Assembly (NCBI RefSeq): GCF_004379255.2
Contig: NC_056035.1
Coordinates: 32,627,208 to 32,691,207 of the forward strand
Source of the DNA: Salvia splendens
Lineage: Eukaryota; Streptophyta; Magnoliopsida; Lamiales; Lamiaceae
DNA length: 64,000 bases
Direction of reading: 5' to 3'
A program made the position numbers and the translations under genes. Of this stretch, positions 1 to 11,700 are shown one piece after another (position 1 is the first letter of the stretch; each line of letters begins with the position of its first letter). The notes under the pieces were generated by a model, which made no database searches, was not told where the DNA came from, and saw only the letters and a program-made list of their open reading frames with translations.

Positions 1-1019
1 TGACGAAATTCCTTTTAACTGAGATTGCGAGTATTATTAAATTTTTTATTCGATGTTGATGTGATTATGTGCTTAAAGTGAAATAATTAAGGTGAAAGTG
101 ATGTTATGTGATATATGTGTTGATTTATCGAGTGATTTGTGATTTGCTCGACTTGTTGATGTGATATGAGATGATGCTCGATCTTGACGGAGAAAAAATG
201 ATTTATGTTTCAAAAACGTTTTGAGGAAAATAAAGTTGAAAAGATTATGTCAAGCCATATTTTATTTTGGAACTATGCCTATCTGACTACAACGATGAAT
301 GGAATGGATTGATGGGAGACCGTGGGAGGTAACCACTTCCCCGGCACTTGAATGTTAAGATATGATGAATGATGAAAGGAACGATGAATGATGGATGGAC
401 TGATGAATGAACAAGAGATAGTGAAATCGGGTTTGTCAGATACGGCATATGTTCCAGGAAAATAGATCGAAAGATCGCTTTTGAAAAAGGAAAAGAAAAA
501 TGTTTAGTGTTCTCGGACTTTTCCTAAAATCCCGAGTTCACTCAAAGAGTGGCTTGACAAAATCTGTTTTTATAAAATATATTTTGGCACGTGTCCACTG
601 AGTACACCAAGTACTCAGCCCTGCATATGTTTTCTCTATGTGCAGGTTGAGCGGTGACGAGCGCGGTGGGTGTTGAGCATGAAAGTGAAGAAGATTGTAA
701 ATAAAACTTTCTGAATATATTATGTCTTCATACATAATAGTATTCTACTCTCGAATGCTTCCGCCAAGTGTTGTTGAGATAATTTTATCTCGAGTTGCTG
801 ATTGTTGAAAAGACACTCTGATTTTATTCGAGCTTTTCCCATTTGTTTGGAGCTAAAGTCGAGTTTGTACTCTGTGTATCATACACTCTGATATATATAT
901 TTCTTTTAAGCTAATTGAGCCTTTCTTATGAACCGTTATCCTTAAATGCTATTCTTAATGTTTGTCCCTTGGTCACGATCGCCTCGTTTGTAACACTCCT
1001 GGGGTGGGCGGGCGTGACA
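1..1019 (+). mobile_element. Probable 3' part of a Ty3/gypsy LTR
   Basis: No coding frame is convincing here. The stretch around 597-660 (a GTACTCAGCCCTGCAT-like motif followed by TATGTGCAGGTTGAGC) and the terminal GGGCGGGCGTGACA at about 1006-1019 resemble the R/U5 end of chromovirus-type gypsy LTRs in plants. The LTR start and any second LTR lie outside the window, so no target duplication can be checked. This is family resemblance only. Confidence 0.42.
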
Positions 1020-1296
1020 ATATGCAATTTTTTAGATAAATCATTAGTCCATGGATGTCTGGCGACATTTTTAAAATCCAGGGACTATGGACGAGATAAA
1101 CCCATAGTCCAATGACCATTTTTGTAGTTCACTTTAAAATTTAAAACTATAAACATTATACATGAATGAATGGTAAAAGTTTGTCTAAAATTTTATATCT
1201 TGGCTTTGGATCGCATTAAGTTGTTATAAAGTCAACTAAATGCAGTAACTAAACTGTGTATTTACGCTTAATTAATAAACTGGAGTATTTGCCCGC

Positions 1297-1445
1297 AGTG
1301 GTGTAGCGCAGTTGGCAACGGAGGGGCAGATCTTGCTGCAATAAACTGGAGTATTAATTTAATGACTAGACTTGAATCCACTCATTTCTGCCGCCCGTTT
1401 GAGTCTACACAAACTATTACCAATTAAAATTCAGCATCCTGACGT
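1297..1445 (+). mobile_element. tRNA-derived SINE, possible
   Basis: A pol III box A-like motif (TAGCGCAGTTGG at about 1306) is followed about 60 bp later by a box B-like motif (ACTTGAATCCACTC). This matches the head of plant tRNA-derived SINEs. No clear 3' tail or target duplication was found, and it cannot fold as a tRNA. Confidence 0.35.
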
Positions 1446-1531
1446 AAAACATAGTTAAAGATAAAATTTATTTATCAAGTGGGTTAAGCAATTCATTTGA
1501 AAATGACAGTTAAGAGAAAAATGTAAAATTA

Positions 1532-3230
1532 GAGCATCCACAGTGGGACGGAGCGGGTTATCGTCCGTCTCACTGTGGTCATACGGACGATGCCCGATGC
1601 ATCGTCCGCGCCCTATACATCGTCCGTGGTATCGTCCTCCCTACTGCGGGTCACCGCGGACGATGCAACGCTTTTTTCTTTTTTTATTTTTTTGAAATCT
1701 TTATCTATTTAAACCCCCATTTCTCTTCCATTTCTCACACCAATAATTCTCTCTCATCTCTCACTTTCCCCACACACCAATATTTCACTCCCAATCTTTC
1801 TCACTGAAAAAAAATGAGACCCGGCGACGACTGTAGTACCTCGGAGGGCATTACTCGAGCATTGACTCGGGCCTTATTCGATTGCGTTCATGAGGCTGCG
1901 GCGGAATGCTTGGCCGAAATGGAGCGCGAAGCGGCGGAGCAGGCCCAGGCGGTGCGGATCCCACTTTCGATTCGACGTCGGACATTTGTCCGCCGCGAGC
2001 ACGACGTAGCTCACCAACGTCTGTTCGCAGACTATTTTAACTAGCAACCACTGTGGGGCCCGACGGTTTTTCACTGCCGTTTTAGAATGCGGCGAAATCT
2101 TTTTCTCAGCATTGTCCAAACGTTGGAGGCACGTGATGAATACTTCCAGTATCGGGAAAATGGCATCGGTAGACCCGGACTTACGCCGTTGCAGAAGTGC
2201 ACGGTTGTGCTCCGGCAGTTGGCCTACGGCACCACGACGGGCATGTTGAACGAGTACCTTCACGTCGGGGAGACAACTGGCCGCGAGTGCCTGAAGAATT
2301 TTTGAAGGGGAGTTGTGGAGGCTTATAGCAACACCTATTTGCAAAAGCCGACTGCTGAGGATTGCCATGCCCTGATGAAGATGCACGAAACGGCGCACGG
2401 CTTTCCTGGACTGCTGAGGATTGCCAGGCCCTGTATGCACTGGGAGTGGAAGAATTGTCTGACGGCGTGGAGAGGTCAATTTACCAGTGGATACCAGGGC
2501 AACCACCTGAAGATGATCTTTGAAGCTGTCGCTGACCATCGGCTCTGGATCTGGCATGCTTACTTCGGTGTAGCGGGGTCGAACAACGACATCAACGTCC
2601 TCAACTCATCCAACCTCTTCACCGAGCAAAGCAATGGCAACGGCCCGGCAATCGACTTCACTGCCAACGGACGCCAATATCATATGGGGTACTACTTGGC
2701 CGATGGCATATACCCGAGGTGGCCTGTTTTTTTGAGACGATCAGCTGCCCAATGGGTGAGAAGAGAGTTTTATTCGCGCAAAAGCAGGAGGCTGCGCGGA
2801 AGGATGTGAAGCTGGCATTTGGTGTGCTCCAAGCGCGGTGGGCAATAGTGAAGGGTCTGACGATGTTTTAGTACAAGGACGTCATCGCCGATGTCATGTA
2901 TGCGTGTATCATCTTGCATAACATGATAGTCGAACACGACGGTGGAAGAGTCACCGATTGGGGCGATGATGAAGGTGGATCTAGCTCCAGCACGACGTCC
3001 CTCCCCACGTTCGATGATTATCGATGGGCTTCAATGAGGTTCTATCTAGACAGGCCTCAATGCGCAACCAACAAGACCATGCTCAGCTCATGAACGACAT
3101 GATTGAAGAAATTTGGGACCGTAACCACCGTTGAAAATTTGTAGTTTTTTTTTATTTCGTAGTGTAATGTTTGGATTTTAATGAAATGAAGTTTTTTTCC
3201 CAATATTTGTAGTGTTTTAAATATTCAAAT
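1532..3230 (+). mobile_element. Decayed PIF/Harbinger element
   Basis: The left terminus reads GAGCATCCACAGTGGGACGG and is preceded by TTA, the usual Harbinger target trinucleotide. It encloses a degenerate DDE transposase (1814-3133). No matching right terminal repeat is visible after the coding remnant, so the right end is lost or unrecognisable and the end given here is approximate. Three related elements lie at 18181, 20907 and 51303. Confidence 0.7.
1814..3133 (+). pseudogene. Harbinger transposase (DDE_Tnp_4) pseudogene
   Basis: Pieces of one transposase can be read in order. The N-terminus (1814-2043) ends in a TAG. Next is MRRNLFLSIVQTLEARDEYF onward (2087-2305), which ends in a TGA where relatives carry Cys. 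A core follows (2315-2760), with WEWKNC, IWHAYFGVAGSNNDINVL and MGYYLADGIYPRWP. After that there is a frameshift near 2735, a TAG near 2870 and a C-terminal piece with IADVMYACIILHNMIVEHDG (about 2880-2990). The first-aspartate region is scrambled: a copy of the nearby CTGCTGAGGATTGCCA replaces the expected GSIDC motif. Several independent lesions make it non-functional. Confidence 0.85.
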
Positions 3231-3289
3231 AAATGTAGAAATCATGAAATAAAATATGTTCGGTCAATGGATCTTGACCAAATAATAAA

Positions 3290-4560
3290 AGTGACGAGAC
3301 ATCTAATTTTGTGAAATTAAATGATATAGCGTCGATCTACATTTTACGTAGATAAATGTAGTATATTCACATTCTCAAATCCGATTTCCGGTGAGTGAGA
3401 AATAGTGAATTAAAGTTGGGCATAATTAGCTTTTAATTAAAGCTTGGAGTTTGAGCTTAGAGAATAATTAACTAGTGTTAATTATCTCAAATAGGAGAAG
3501 TGACACATCTTTTAATGTGCTTAAATTAAGTGACTTTATGTTACTTAATAATTATAGTGGACCAAGATGGGTCAAAGAGCCCACACGCATGCACACGCGC
3601 GCGCCGCCGCCGCCCGCCCGCACCCACCCGAGCCCGGGCCCGGTCTCGGTTTCGGTCTCGGTCTCGTATCTCGTATCTTGGTCTTTTGGTGGTCTTTGGG
3701 CTCGGGTCTAGACCTAGTAATCTTTTTAGACCACCGCTGAGTCAGCAATCCAAGTGGCTTGACACATCGTCAAGCGTGGCACAGTCAAAGCTGCCACGTG
3801 AGAAATCCACACGCGAAAGACACACTCCTGCCACAAGCTTGTAACCGTCGACGGTTACGAATGCGCCATGATGAGCCTTCATGGCTTGGTTGACCCTGCA
3901 TGATGGTTTGGCCTATAAATAGGCTAGCCATTTCACACACTGAATATCTCGGTCTCGTATCTCGTATCTCGTATCTCGTATCTTGGTCTTTGGGCTCGAG
4001 TCTGGACCTAGTAATCTTTTTAGACCACCGCTGAGTCAGCAATCCAAGTGGCTTGACACATCGTCAAACGTGGCACAGTCAAAGCTGTCACGTGAGAAAT
4101 CCACATGCGAAAGGCACACTCCTGCCACAAGCTTGTAACCACCGACGGTTACGAATGCGCCATGATGAGCCTTCATGGCTTGGTTGACCCTGCATGGTGG
4201 CTTGGCCTATAAATAGGCTAGCCATTTCACACACTGAATATCCATCACAAGCATACTTCCTCTCTGCATAGTCTTTTCGAAGCTCTGCCATCTTCCTCTT
4301 TCAGTTCGCCGGAGCTCATTCCAACTGCGGTGTTACAACGAACGAGACGTAGCCATTTTATCTTTGGGGACGACGTGCCAAAACCGAGAACACTAATGGG
4401 GCGTATCTCGTCTTGCGGAAAGAGGCCTTCCTCGACTCGGCTAGGTTCATCTTTACAGTTTCGAATTTCAATTGTAATTTTCGTTTTTGGTTTTTCTTTC
4501 TTCGATCTTCTCTCGGGTTGTATTACGCCCGGTTAGTGTGTTATAGCTATATCTTCAACA
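3290..4560 (+). mobile_element. LTR-type sequence (probable solo LTR) with a duplicated promoter module
   Basis: The stretch starts in AT-rich sequence typical of long plant copia-type LTRs, has a TGTTAAT at 3476, contains a TATA module and ends in TTCAACA at 4560. A roughly 294-bp block (about 3650-3945) is repeated at about 3946-4240 with high identity. Each copy carries the same CCTATAAATAGG TATA box (about 3911 and 4207) and the same CATGATGAGCCTTCATGG motif. CTCGTAT microrepeats separate the copies. No target duplication was found, so the limits are uncertain. Confidence 0.5.
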
Positions 4561-5511
4561 TAAAATGCTTATGGCGGACTATAGGGCGGCCTATAGGCCA
4601 TCCCACTGCATGTGAAAAGGTAAGAAAATGAAATGCTGATGTGGCGGAGCATAAGGCGGATTATATGACGCCCGATTGTGGATGCATGGATAGCAGGCGA
4701 AAATAACTTTAATGGACAAATCAAGAAAGATTTATGAATTTAAGATGCGTGGCTTCAAATGTGGAAGAGAAGACTCACTATGCTTAGAAAATAGTGGGAC
4801 CCATATGAAGTGAAGGGTGTGTCTTAATTCCAAGATGGCTTTAATTAGAAAATCTAATGTAGGTGTTGCGTTTTCGACCTGTAATTGGCTGCTGTGTTCC
4901 TTCAGACACTGCAAATGTTGACATGTTTCTAAACATGTACGGACGCATCCAATTTCCTCTTCAAATTAACTCATTTGGCATGTGTGTGTATCTCTCTTCA
5001 TTATTGCTCTGTGCTTGCTTTCATTTTTTGGTGATACTAATAAAAAAATCAAATTGGAGCCTGTTTTGATTTGTTGCAGTTTTTACTTTTCTTGTTAGGG
5101 TTTCAAGAGGATAAAGGAATGGACTTGATTATACATATGCTGGGAGGCTATAGTATTTTTTACCTATTTTTTGCTTTTTTGATTGATAAAAATTGCCATT
5201 CCCATAAAAGGGCCTGTCTCTGTGAGTCAATCTGTCTACCAACCTTCCATTAAATATTTCTACATTATTTTCTTTTCTCTTATCTCTTTTCCACCTCTCT
5301 CTCTCTCTAACAAGTCACAAACATAAACACATCAGATTTGTTTCATCCCTTTTTTAGGCATATTTCTTTTTCCACCTCACACCAAAAGGATCTCGGAGTA
5401 TTTTCCATATTTGTAAGCATTAACCATGATTTCATATTCTTGTTTCCACAAAAATCCACTTATTTTTGGAAAATTCTTCCGAGACTTCTTTTTTTTCCAC
5501 TCCTCCAAATA
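4561..5511. other. Intergenic DNA upstream of the SOC1-like gene
   Basis: No gene is recognised. At 4561-4700 two similar GGCGGA/CTATAGG-type motifs in a short block may be the remains of a small MITE, but no clean termini or target duplication could be set. From about 4860 to 5500 the DNA is T-rich with pyrimidine tracts, including CT repeats near 5295-5310. That fits promoter and 5' leader sequence of the gene starting at 5788. Confidence 0.4.
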
Positions 5512-5695
5512 CTCCCTTTGTTCCCAATTAGGAGTCACTCTTTGAACGGGCACGGGTTTTAAGGAAGTGTTTGAATGTGTGGTATAATAAATGGAGTTAG
5601 GTAGTGGAATGTGGGACCTCTTTGACTTTTAGGGTATTTTTGATGTTCAAATATAGTAAGTAGGAAGAGTGACTCTTAATCGGGGACGGAGGGAG
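5512..5695. mobile_element. Stowaway-like MITE in the SOC1-like promoter/leader
   Basis: It is bounded by CTCCCTTTGTTCCC on the left and GGGGACGGAGGGAG on the right, flanked by TA on both sides. It also has inverted AGGAGTCAC / GTGACTCTT subterminal sequence. The 184-bp size fits Stowaway (Tc1/mariner) MITEs. It ends 92 bp before the ATG of the SOC1-like gene. Confidence 0.8.
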
Positions 5696-5787
5696 TATTT
5701 ATTATCCTCACATAATTCCCCCAAAACCACCACTACTCTTTGAATTTTTCACAAATTTTGTTTCCCTTTTCCTTTGAGAGAAGAAAA

Positions 5788-8700
5788 ATGGTGAGAGGAA
5801 AGACTCAGATGAGGCGTATAGAGAACGCGACAAGCAGGCAAGTGACGTTCTCGAAGAGGAGAAATGGGCTGCTGAAGAAGGCCTTCGAGCTCTCGGTTCT
5901 GTGCGATGCTGAGGTGGCACTCATCATCTTCTCCCCTAGAGGGAAGCTCCATGAATTCGCTAGCTCAAGGTACTTCATTATTTTTTTCTGAATTATGTAG
6001 ATTTTTTAATGAATCTTGCTATATTCTTTCTTGACTTCACACGTGGGATTAAGATTCATCACAGCAACTTTAGGTTTGTAGGTAGGCTTAAGCAGATCCT
6101 TTTATTTATGGATGGATTTGCAGGAAATCAGATCTGTCCGTACACTCTTTTTTCCCCATGGAAATGCTTTCTGATTTATTGCTCTGATTTGATTGCACCT
6201 TAATTTTGAGATGACTATACTTTTTTATTTGATTTTTCGTTCTTGCATCAAATCTAGTGAATTACTACTATTTATTGTCCTAATCCATTTTTTGTGCTAG
6301 CTTCTTGAGGTTTTTAGGATTTTATCATATTATTATGTGTGTGTATGTATACTGGTAGATATGCATCATTTCATTTGATATTGTCTGTTCTTGATTGAGG
6401 GGGATATGAAATCACATGTACGGAGAAATAGATTCAATGTTTTCAGTAATAGTAGCATTCTTCTTTTTTCCTCTCCGAAAAGGTGTTTGAATTTTCGGTT
6501 GATTTCTGGAATTTTATTTTCTTCATTAAACTATAGATACTCCATCTTTTCAGCCTTGATTTACAAAGAAATGCACCTCTTCAACTCAAGATTTTCAAAT
6601 TCTTTGTCTTCTTTCAAAGATTAAGTTAACCCTCACGTAAGTAAAAATATTATTGATGTTGACATGCATTTCAAAAGATTTGAAATACTTATTAAAGTTT
6701 TGTGTATAAGAGGTTGTTCATATTTATAAATCTTAAAACTGTTTAATTTAATTTGGTGTAGGAGAGGTTGTTCATGTCATTGAATGTAGATGAATAAATA
6801 ACGGAGTAGCAATTGTCATAAACTTTAAAAAATCACAGCAAAAGGATCTAGAGGTAATCTTTTGAAAAATCAAAATTTTAATTCCTAAAGAGGACACTTG
6901 AGTAAAGAGGTCAAATTTGTTGGAAGATGTTGCATTCGTGTCTCTGGGATCTAAATAGATTTGATATGATCAAGTATTTTAATACTCACTTCATCCCATT
7001 CTAAGTTATATATTTTCTTTTGTGAGAATAACTATATACTATATCATGCTAACAAACATTTAAAGATCATACATTTCACCAGAAGTGAAATGCAGTATTA
7101 TAAGTATAATTTTTGTAAGTTCATCTATTTTGTCAAAAAATCACTCCAAAAAAATATATGAAGCTTTTATTTGTTTAGTAAGATATTACTATAACTCACT
7201 ACAATATTCATACAACACCTCTAAAATTACTTACTAGTATGTGATTCTATACCAGTCATAAGATCATAATATATATAGCGACCTTGTAATGATTTGTCAT
7301 ACATTCTTTAAATCCAAGAAATACGAATACAACTTCTACGACGATTTTAGCCCTTTTTATTGTTTATTTTCATTTAGTTACAATTTTGTTGTAATTTTCA
7401 AAAATTAATTATGTGATTATTACCATGTGAATTTTTGCTTGTTGATTTGTACTGTACTATATATAATGACATGAACAGTTTCTCTTACACCAAATTAAAT
7501 AAAGTTGTTTGAAGTTTTATTTTTTTGAACAGTCTTTGTTGGTACTACATTAAATAAAATGCTTCAAACCCGAGTTTTTTTTGTTAATTTCCGATATTTT
7601 TTTGATTTAAAAATCCATAATAGTTCAAAAAAATTAAAAAGGGCATTGCCTTGTACACTTTTTCACTCATGAAAAGGGGTAACTTAGTCTTTTGAAACAA
7701 AATATTTTAAAAAATTCATATTTAATTTTCACAATGCCATGTGTTATCATAAGTAATTCTGAGCTTAATCTAGAATAATTAAGGCCCGTAATATGAGATG
7801 CAATTTTTAATACTTATAAAATATTCATAGAATCTAGTATATATGAAAGTAAAGCTTAAACTGATCCCCACTAAGCATTATAGGAAAATGTGATGAGTGT
7901 AAAGATGGAAATAAAATGTGATGAGTAGTATAGTACTAGTACTAGTTAAATTAGTGTTTAGTGGAGTAGGAGTGATGGAAAGTGGTTTAATTTTATTTAT
8001 GAAGGACAAGTATGTAGCAAAGGTCAGTTGTCAATATTGTACTACACATATTGTTGCAAGAGTAGCTATCTTGTCTATGATGAGGAGGCAATAGTCTTGA
8101 CTCTTGATACGTTCCCTTCACATCACACTCTTAGAATCTTTTTTTTGGTGCATCAAATTAAATGCTTCTAGCGAACTTCCATCAAAAATATTTACTCCCT
8201 CCACCCCCAAATAGCATGAACTTTTAGTTCGACATGAGTTTTATTGCATAATTGGAAAAATAAAAGAGAAATAGAAAGAAAAAGTTTTTAAAGTATTGTT
8301 AGTAGAGAATGTGTCCCACCTTTTTAGTGAGAAAAAAGTCTCTAAAATTAGAAAGTTCATACTTTTCAGAGACGAAGGGAGTATGTGTGTAAAGAATGTA
8401 TACAATCATTCATAGAGTAATGATAAAATGCAAACTTTAAATATTGTACAAACTCCAAATTATGTGTATGTTTGTGCTATGTAGTTTAATGCCCACAAAT
8501 CTCTTACACAAGTATCCTCACATGTGTATTAGTATTTGTTAATATGAATCATTTTCTGTGGCTTTTTTTTATTACTTTAAAGATTTGTAATTTGAATGCT
8601 CGAGAGGTTAGTTAATGGAATATTGGCATGATAAGATTAACAAGTTATCTAGTTTTTATTCACATGGACTAAAGGGAAAGATAAATTGGGAAAGTATATT

Positions 8701-10562
8701 TCTCATTTGTCTTCTCAAAAAATGTAACTATACTTCAAGAGAAGAAGGTAAATTGAAAGGTAAACAAAAATAACTTTTTATCTTTCCCGTGAAGAAAAGG
8801 TAAAAATACATTCTCAGGCCCCTTCTCTTGAAAAATGAAATTTTATGAAGAACGAGTAAATATTATAGTTATTTCTATTTACCTCTCCATCTATCCATTT
8901 TCCTTAGAGATGCTCTTAAGAATAATGAGCGGATAAGCCATGTCACGCATTTAGATGAGATATGCGATCGAGTATTCAGTTACTTCGATATGAATAATCT
9001 AGTACTACGCATTCAATGTTTTTGTTTGTAATTTTTCATTTCACTATAATTTGACGAGTCTCGAATAGTAAGTGCCAATTTTTGTTTATGTTCAAAAAAT
9101 AAGAAAGAAGAGAAAAACCCTCGTTGATGATGAGTGGCATTATAGAAATTAGTAGTATAATATATAGGAAGAAATTAAGCCAAGAGAAAAATGATTCTCT
9201 ATTCACCATGCATGATATAACTGCATAAGACTGCTCATTATTTTCACATTTACTTATTTCAATTAATATTACTGCTTATTTTTAATGTTTTAAATTTGAT
9301 TTCCTAGGGTTTTTAAGCATGTGTGCATTTATATCGTAGTTACATTACATCCAAACTAAAGGGGAAATTAATTAGAAATGATAGGAACGATTAACCACTA
9401 ATTGTAAAACATCAAAATTACCACTCCTATATAAATATATTACTGTCATGCATTGGACTTGTATTTATACCTAGAAAAAATTTGTGTTTGTATCCCTTAA
9501 ATTGTTTCATAAAAGTAGATGTATCCAAACACACCTCAGATAAAGTCGTCTGTGAACTAACTAAACTAAGAATCTAAATCTGATTTAACCTAATTTATTA
9601 GATTTGATGCATAAACTTGTTAGCATGCACGAGACGATCAAGCGTTATCAGAAGCACACTAAAGATAGTCAAGCCAACAATCCCCCTTCAGAGCATAATA
9701 TGCAGGTTTCATAATTGTTTCTTTATTTTGTATACATAAATAAATTCACACATTTCATTACAGCAAGTTTCTCATCAAACTGCAGCATTTGAAACACGAA
9801 GCAGCCGCCATGATGAAGAAAATCGAGCAGCTGGAAACATCAAAGCAGTATGAATTTCTTCATACTAATTTATTTTATATGTTGTGTAAAATGAAAGAAA
9901 TTTTGATACTAGTTCAGTTTTCCTTCCCTCTCCAGGAAGCTACATGGTGAAGGTTTAGGGTCGTGCACCATGGAGGAGCTGCAGCAGCTCGAGCAGAAGC
10001 TGGAGCGCAGCGTAACCACCATTCGCGCAAGAAAGGTATGATTGTTTTGGGAATGCAGGCTTGTAGAAGAGTATTTTTTTATTATTTTTTATGCATTCAG
10101 ATGCAAGTATACAAGCAGCAGATCGATCGTTTGAAGGAAAAGGTAAATCAAATTTTACGCTGCACATTTTCACTTGATGTGATTTAATTTGAAAATTACT
10201 AAAGAATTACTCCATATTTTATTTACAGGAGAAGGCCCTCTGTGCTGAAAACGCGATGCTGTGTGACAAGGTAAATTTATAGTTTCTTTAATATGTGACA
10301 CCCATAGAATTCATGTAATTAAATAGTATACTACATTTCATAGCAAATTAAGATTTTACACTAAACTATGAGATGTTTATTGGAATTCTAAGACGACATT
10401 TGAACTCATTGTAAGCCATTGCAGTTTGGACTACAAGCATGGGGTCGAGCAGGATCGAGCGAGGAGAGGGCCGTTGTGCCATCTGCAGAGATCAGTGAGG
10501 TCTCGGATGTGGAGACAGAGTTGTTCATAGGGTTGCCTGAGACGAGGCATAAGCGCCATTAG
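5788..10562 (+). CDS. SOC1: SOC1-like MIKC-type MADS-box transcription factor
   Basis: Seven exons assemble with matching phases: 5788-5969, 9624-9705, 9786-9847, 9936-10035, 10101-10142, 10229-10270 and 10425-10562 (648 nt, 215 residues). Exon 1 encodes the DNA-binding MADS domain ([19 protein letters not shown] onward). Exons 2-6 give the I region and the K-box coiled coil ([36 protein letters not shown]). The last exon ends with the SOC1 motif [14 protein letters not shown]. In Arabidopsis SOC1 integrates flowering signals and activates LEAFY; nuclear action is expected here from family membership. Intron 1 is 3.65 kb and carries a Stowaway MITE, with another MITE just upstream. Many species have several SOC1 paralogues, so SOC1 versus a close AGL sister is the remaining doubt. 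Confidence 0.92.
8195..8381. mobile_element. Stowaway-like MITE in intron 1 of the SOC1-like gene
   Basis: The left end CTCCCTCCACCCCC and right end GAGACGAAGGGAG are inverted repeats, each flanked by TA. The body also holds inverted AGCATGAACTTT / AAAGTTCATACT sequence. The length is 187 bp and it has no coding capacity. The remainder of the 5970-9623 intron is AT-rich with no other recognised feature. Confidence 0.75.
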
Positions 10563-10795
10563 TATGTGATTACTATTAGTTAAAGCTGCCTAACTCCTAG
10601 CTTTAGTAACGTGTGTATGTTTATATGAATATTCTTGCTTATTTATTTTCATGTCAAATTGTAATTTGCACTTGGAACTGCAAGTAATATGTGCCTACTG
10701 TATCTGTTAACCACATTGACTCTTTTTTGGCTGCGATGGAATATTGTATATTACATACACAAAACTTATTTCTGACATGTCTCTTTTTGCGTCAC

Positions 10796-11700
10796 TACAA
10801 AACAACTTTTTTATCGACAGATTTTTCCGGTCAGTAAGTCGTAATAATCGGTAAGAGCATCCACATCCGTGCTTTTGGCAACGAGCACGGATGTGGGCTC
10901 AGGCCCACTTTTACTCCCTGCTCTTAGGTAAGAGCACAACACCCACATCCGTGCTCTTCCGCAAGGCATGCTCAAGGGTCCCACCATTCTATTATTCAAT
11001 TTAAATAATAACATTTCCACAATATTAAAATACATTAAAAATACCCAAAATACTATTACTAATTACTAAAAAATTAAAAATTACATAATTAAAATCCTAA
11101 AAATTAAAAATTTCATAATTAAAGTCTTAAAAATTAAAAATTACATAATTTAAATCCTAAAAATTAAAAATTACATAATTAAATTCATAAGTGGCCGAAT
11201 TTCGTCCAAATGGATGATGAATGTGTGTATTTATAGATGATTTTGGGATTAATTTTTTTTTTAAATTTCAAAAAAATTTAAAAAAAACGGTAATAAAACG
11301 TCTATATTTTTGGGAATCCGAAAATATATTTTTTTTAAATTTTTGGTATTTTTTAAAAAGAAAATGCCAACGGCCAATAGAAACGCGCCACGTCGCCCTG
11401 CTCGCTGGCACGGACGTGCTCTTAGCTAAGAGCAGCGCCGTGCCAGCGGCAAGAGTGCAGCGGCGGACAGGGGTGTCCTTGTCGCTGGCACGGACGGACG
11501 GACAAATCCCACCGCTGCGGATGCTCTAAGTAACTACATTTACGAGGGATTTCTAACGAAAAACATCCCTTACAGAAACATCGTCAGTGAAAACATCATC
11601 GGCCAAATTAACTGGAAAATGCTCAATTGATCAATAGAATAAACTAGAAGTGAAGATACACTCAAGATGGCACAAAAAATTATTGTATGTTATCAATGAT
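10796..11700 (+). mobile_element. CACTA-type terminus disrupted by a Harbinger derivative
   Basis: CACTACAAAACAAC at about 10794 is the classic end of En/Spm (CACTA) elements. It is followed by ATCGACAGATTTTTCCGGTCAG, a subterminal repeat type common in that superfamily. The sequence resumes at 11530 after a nested insertion, with further CGTCAGTGAAAACATC-like subterminal repeats to roughly 11620. No transposase or second terminus is seen, so only a fragment is present. Confidence 0.55.
10855..11526 (-). mobile_element. Non-autonomous Harbinger element, deletion derivative
   Basis: The termini GAGCATCCACATCC and the inverse of GCTGCGGATGCTC are flanked by TAA target duplications (10852-10854 and 11527-11529). 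Its 672 bp match both ends of the 51303-53334 element read in the opposite direction. Matches include the GCTCTTAGGTAAGAGCA and GTGCTCGTTGCCAAAAGC-like hairpins, AATTATGTAATTTTTAA leader repeats and the ATCTATAAATACACACAT promoter segment. The transposase frame is missing. Confidence 0.85.

Noticed and set aside
915..1115. 66-codon frame at the left edge
   Set aside because: It spans the end of the probable LTR and its flank and has no family signal.
1297..1445. tRNA gene
   Set aside because: Box A and B motifs are present, but no acceptor stem or anticodon arm can be formed; a SINE fits better.
1874..2557. 227-codon minus-strand open frame
   Set aside because: It lies opposite the Harbinger transposase remnant, and the plus-strand motifs explain the sequence.
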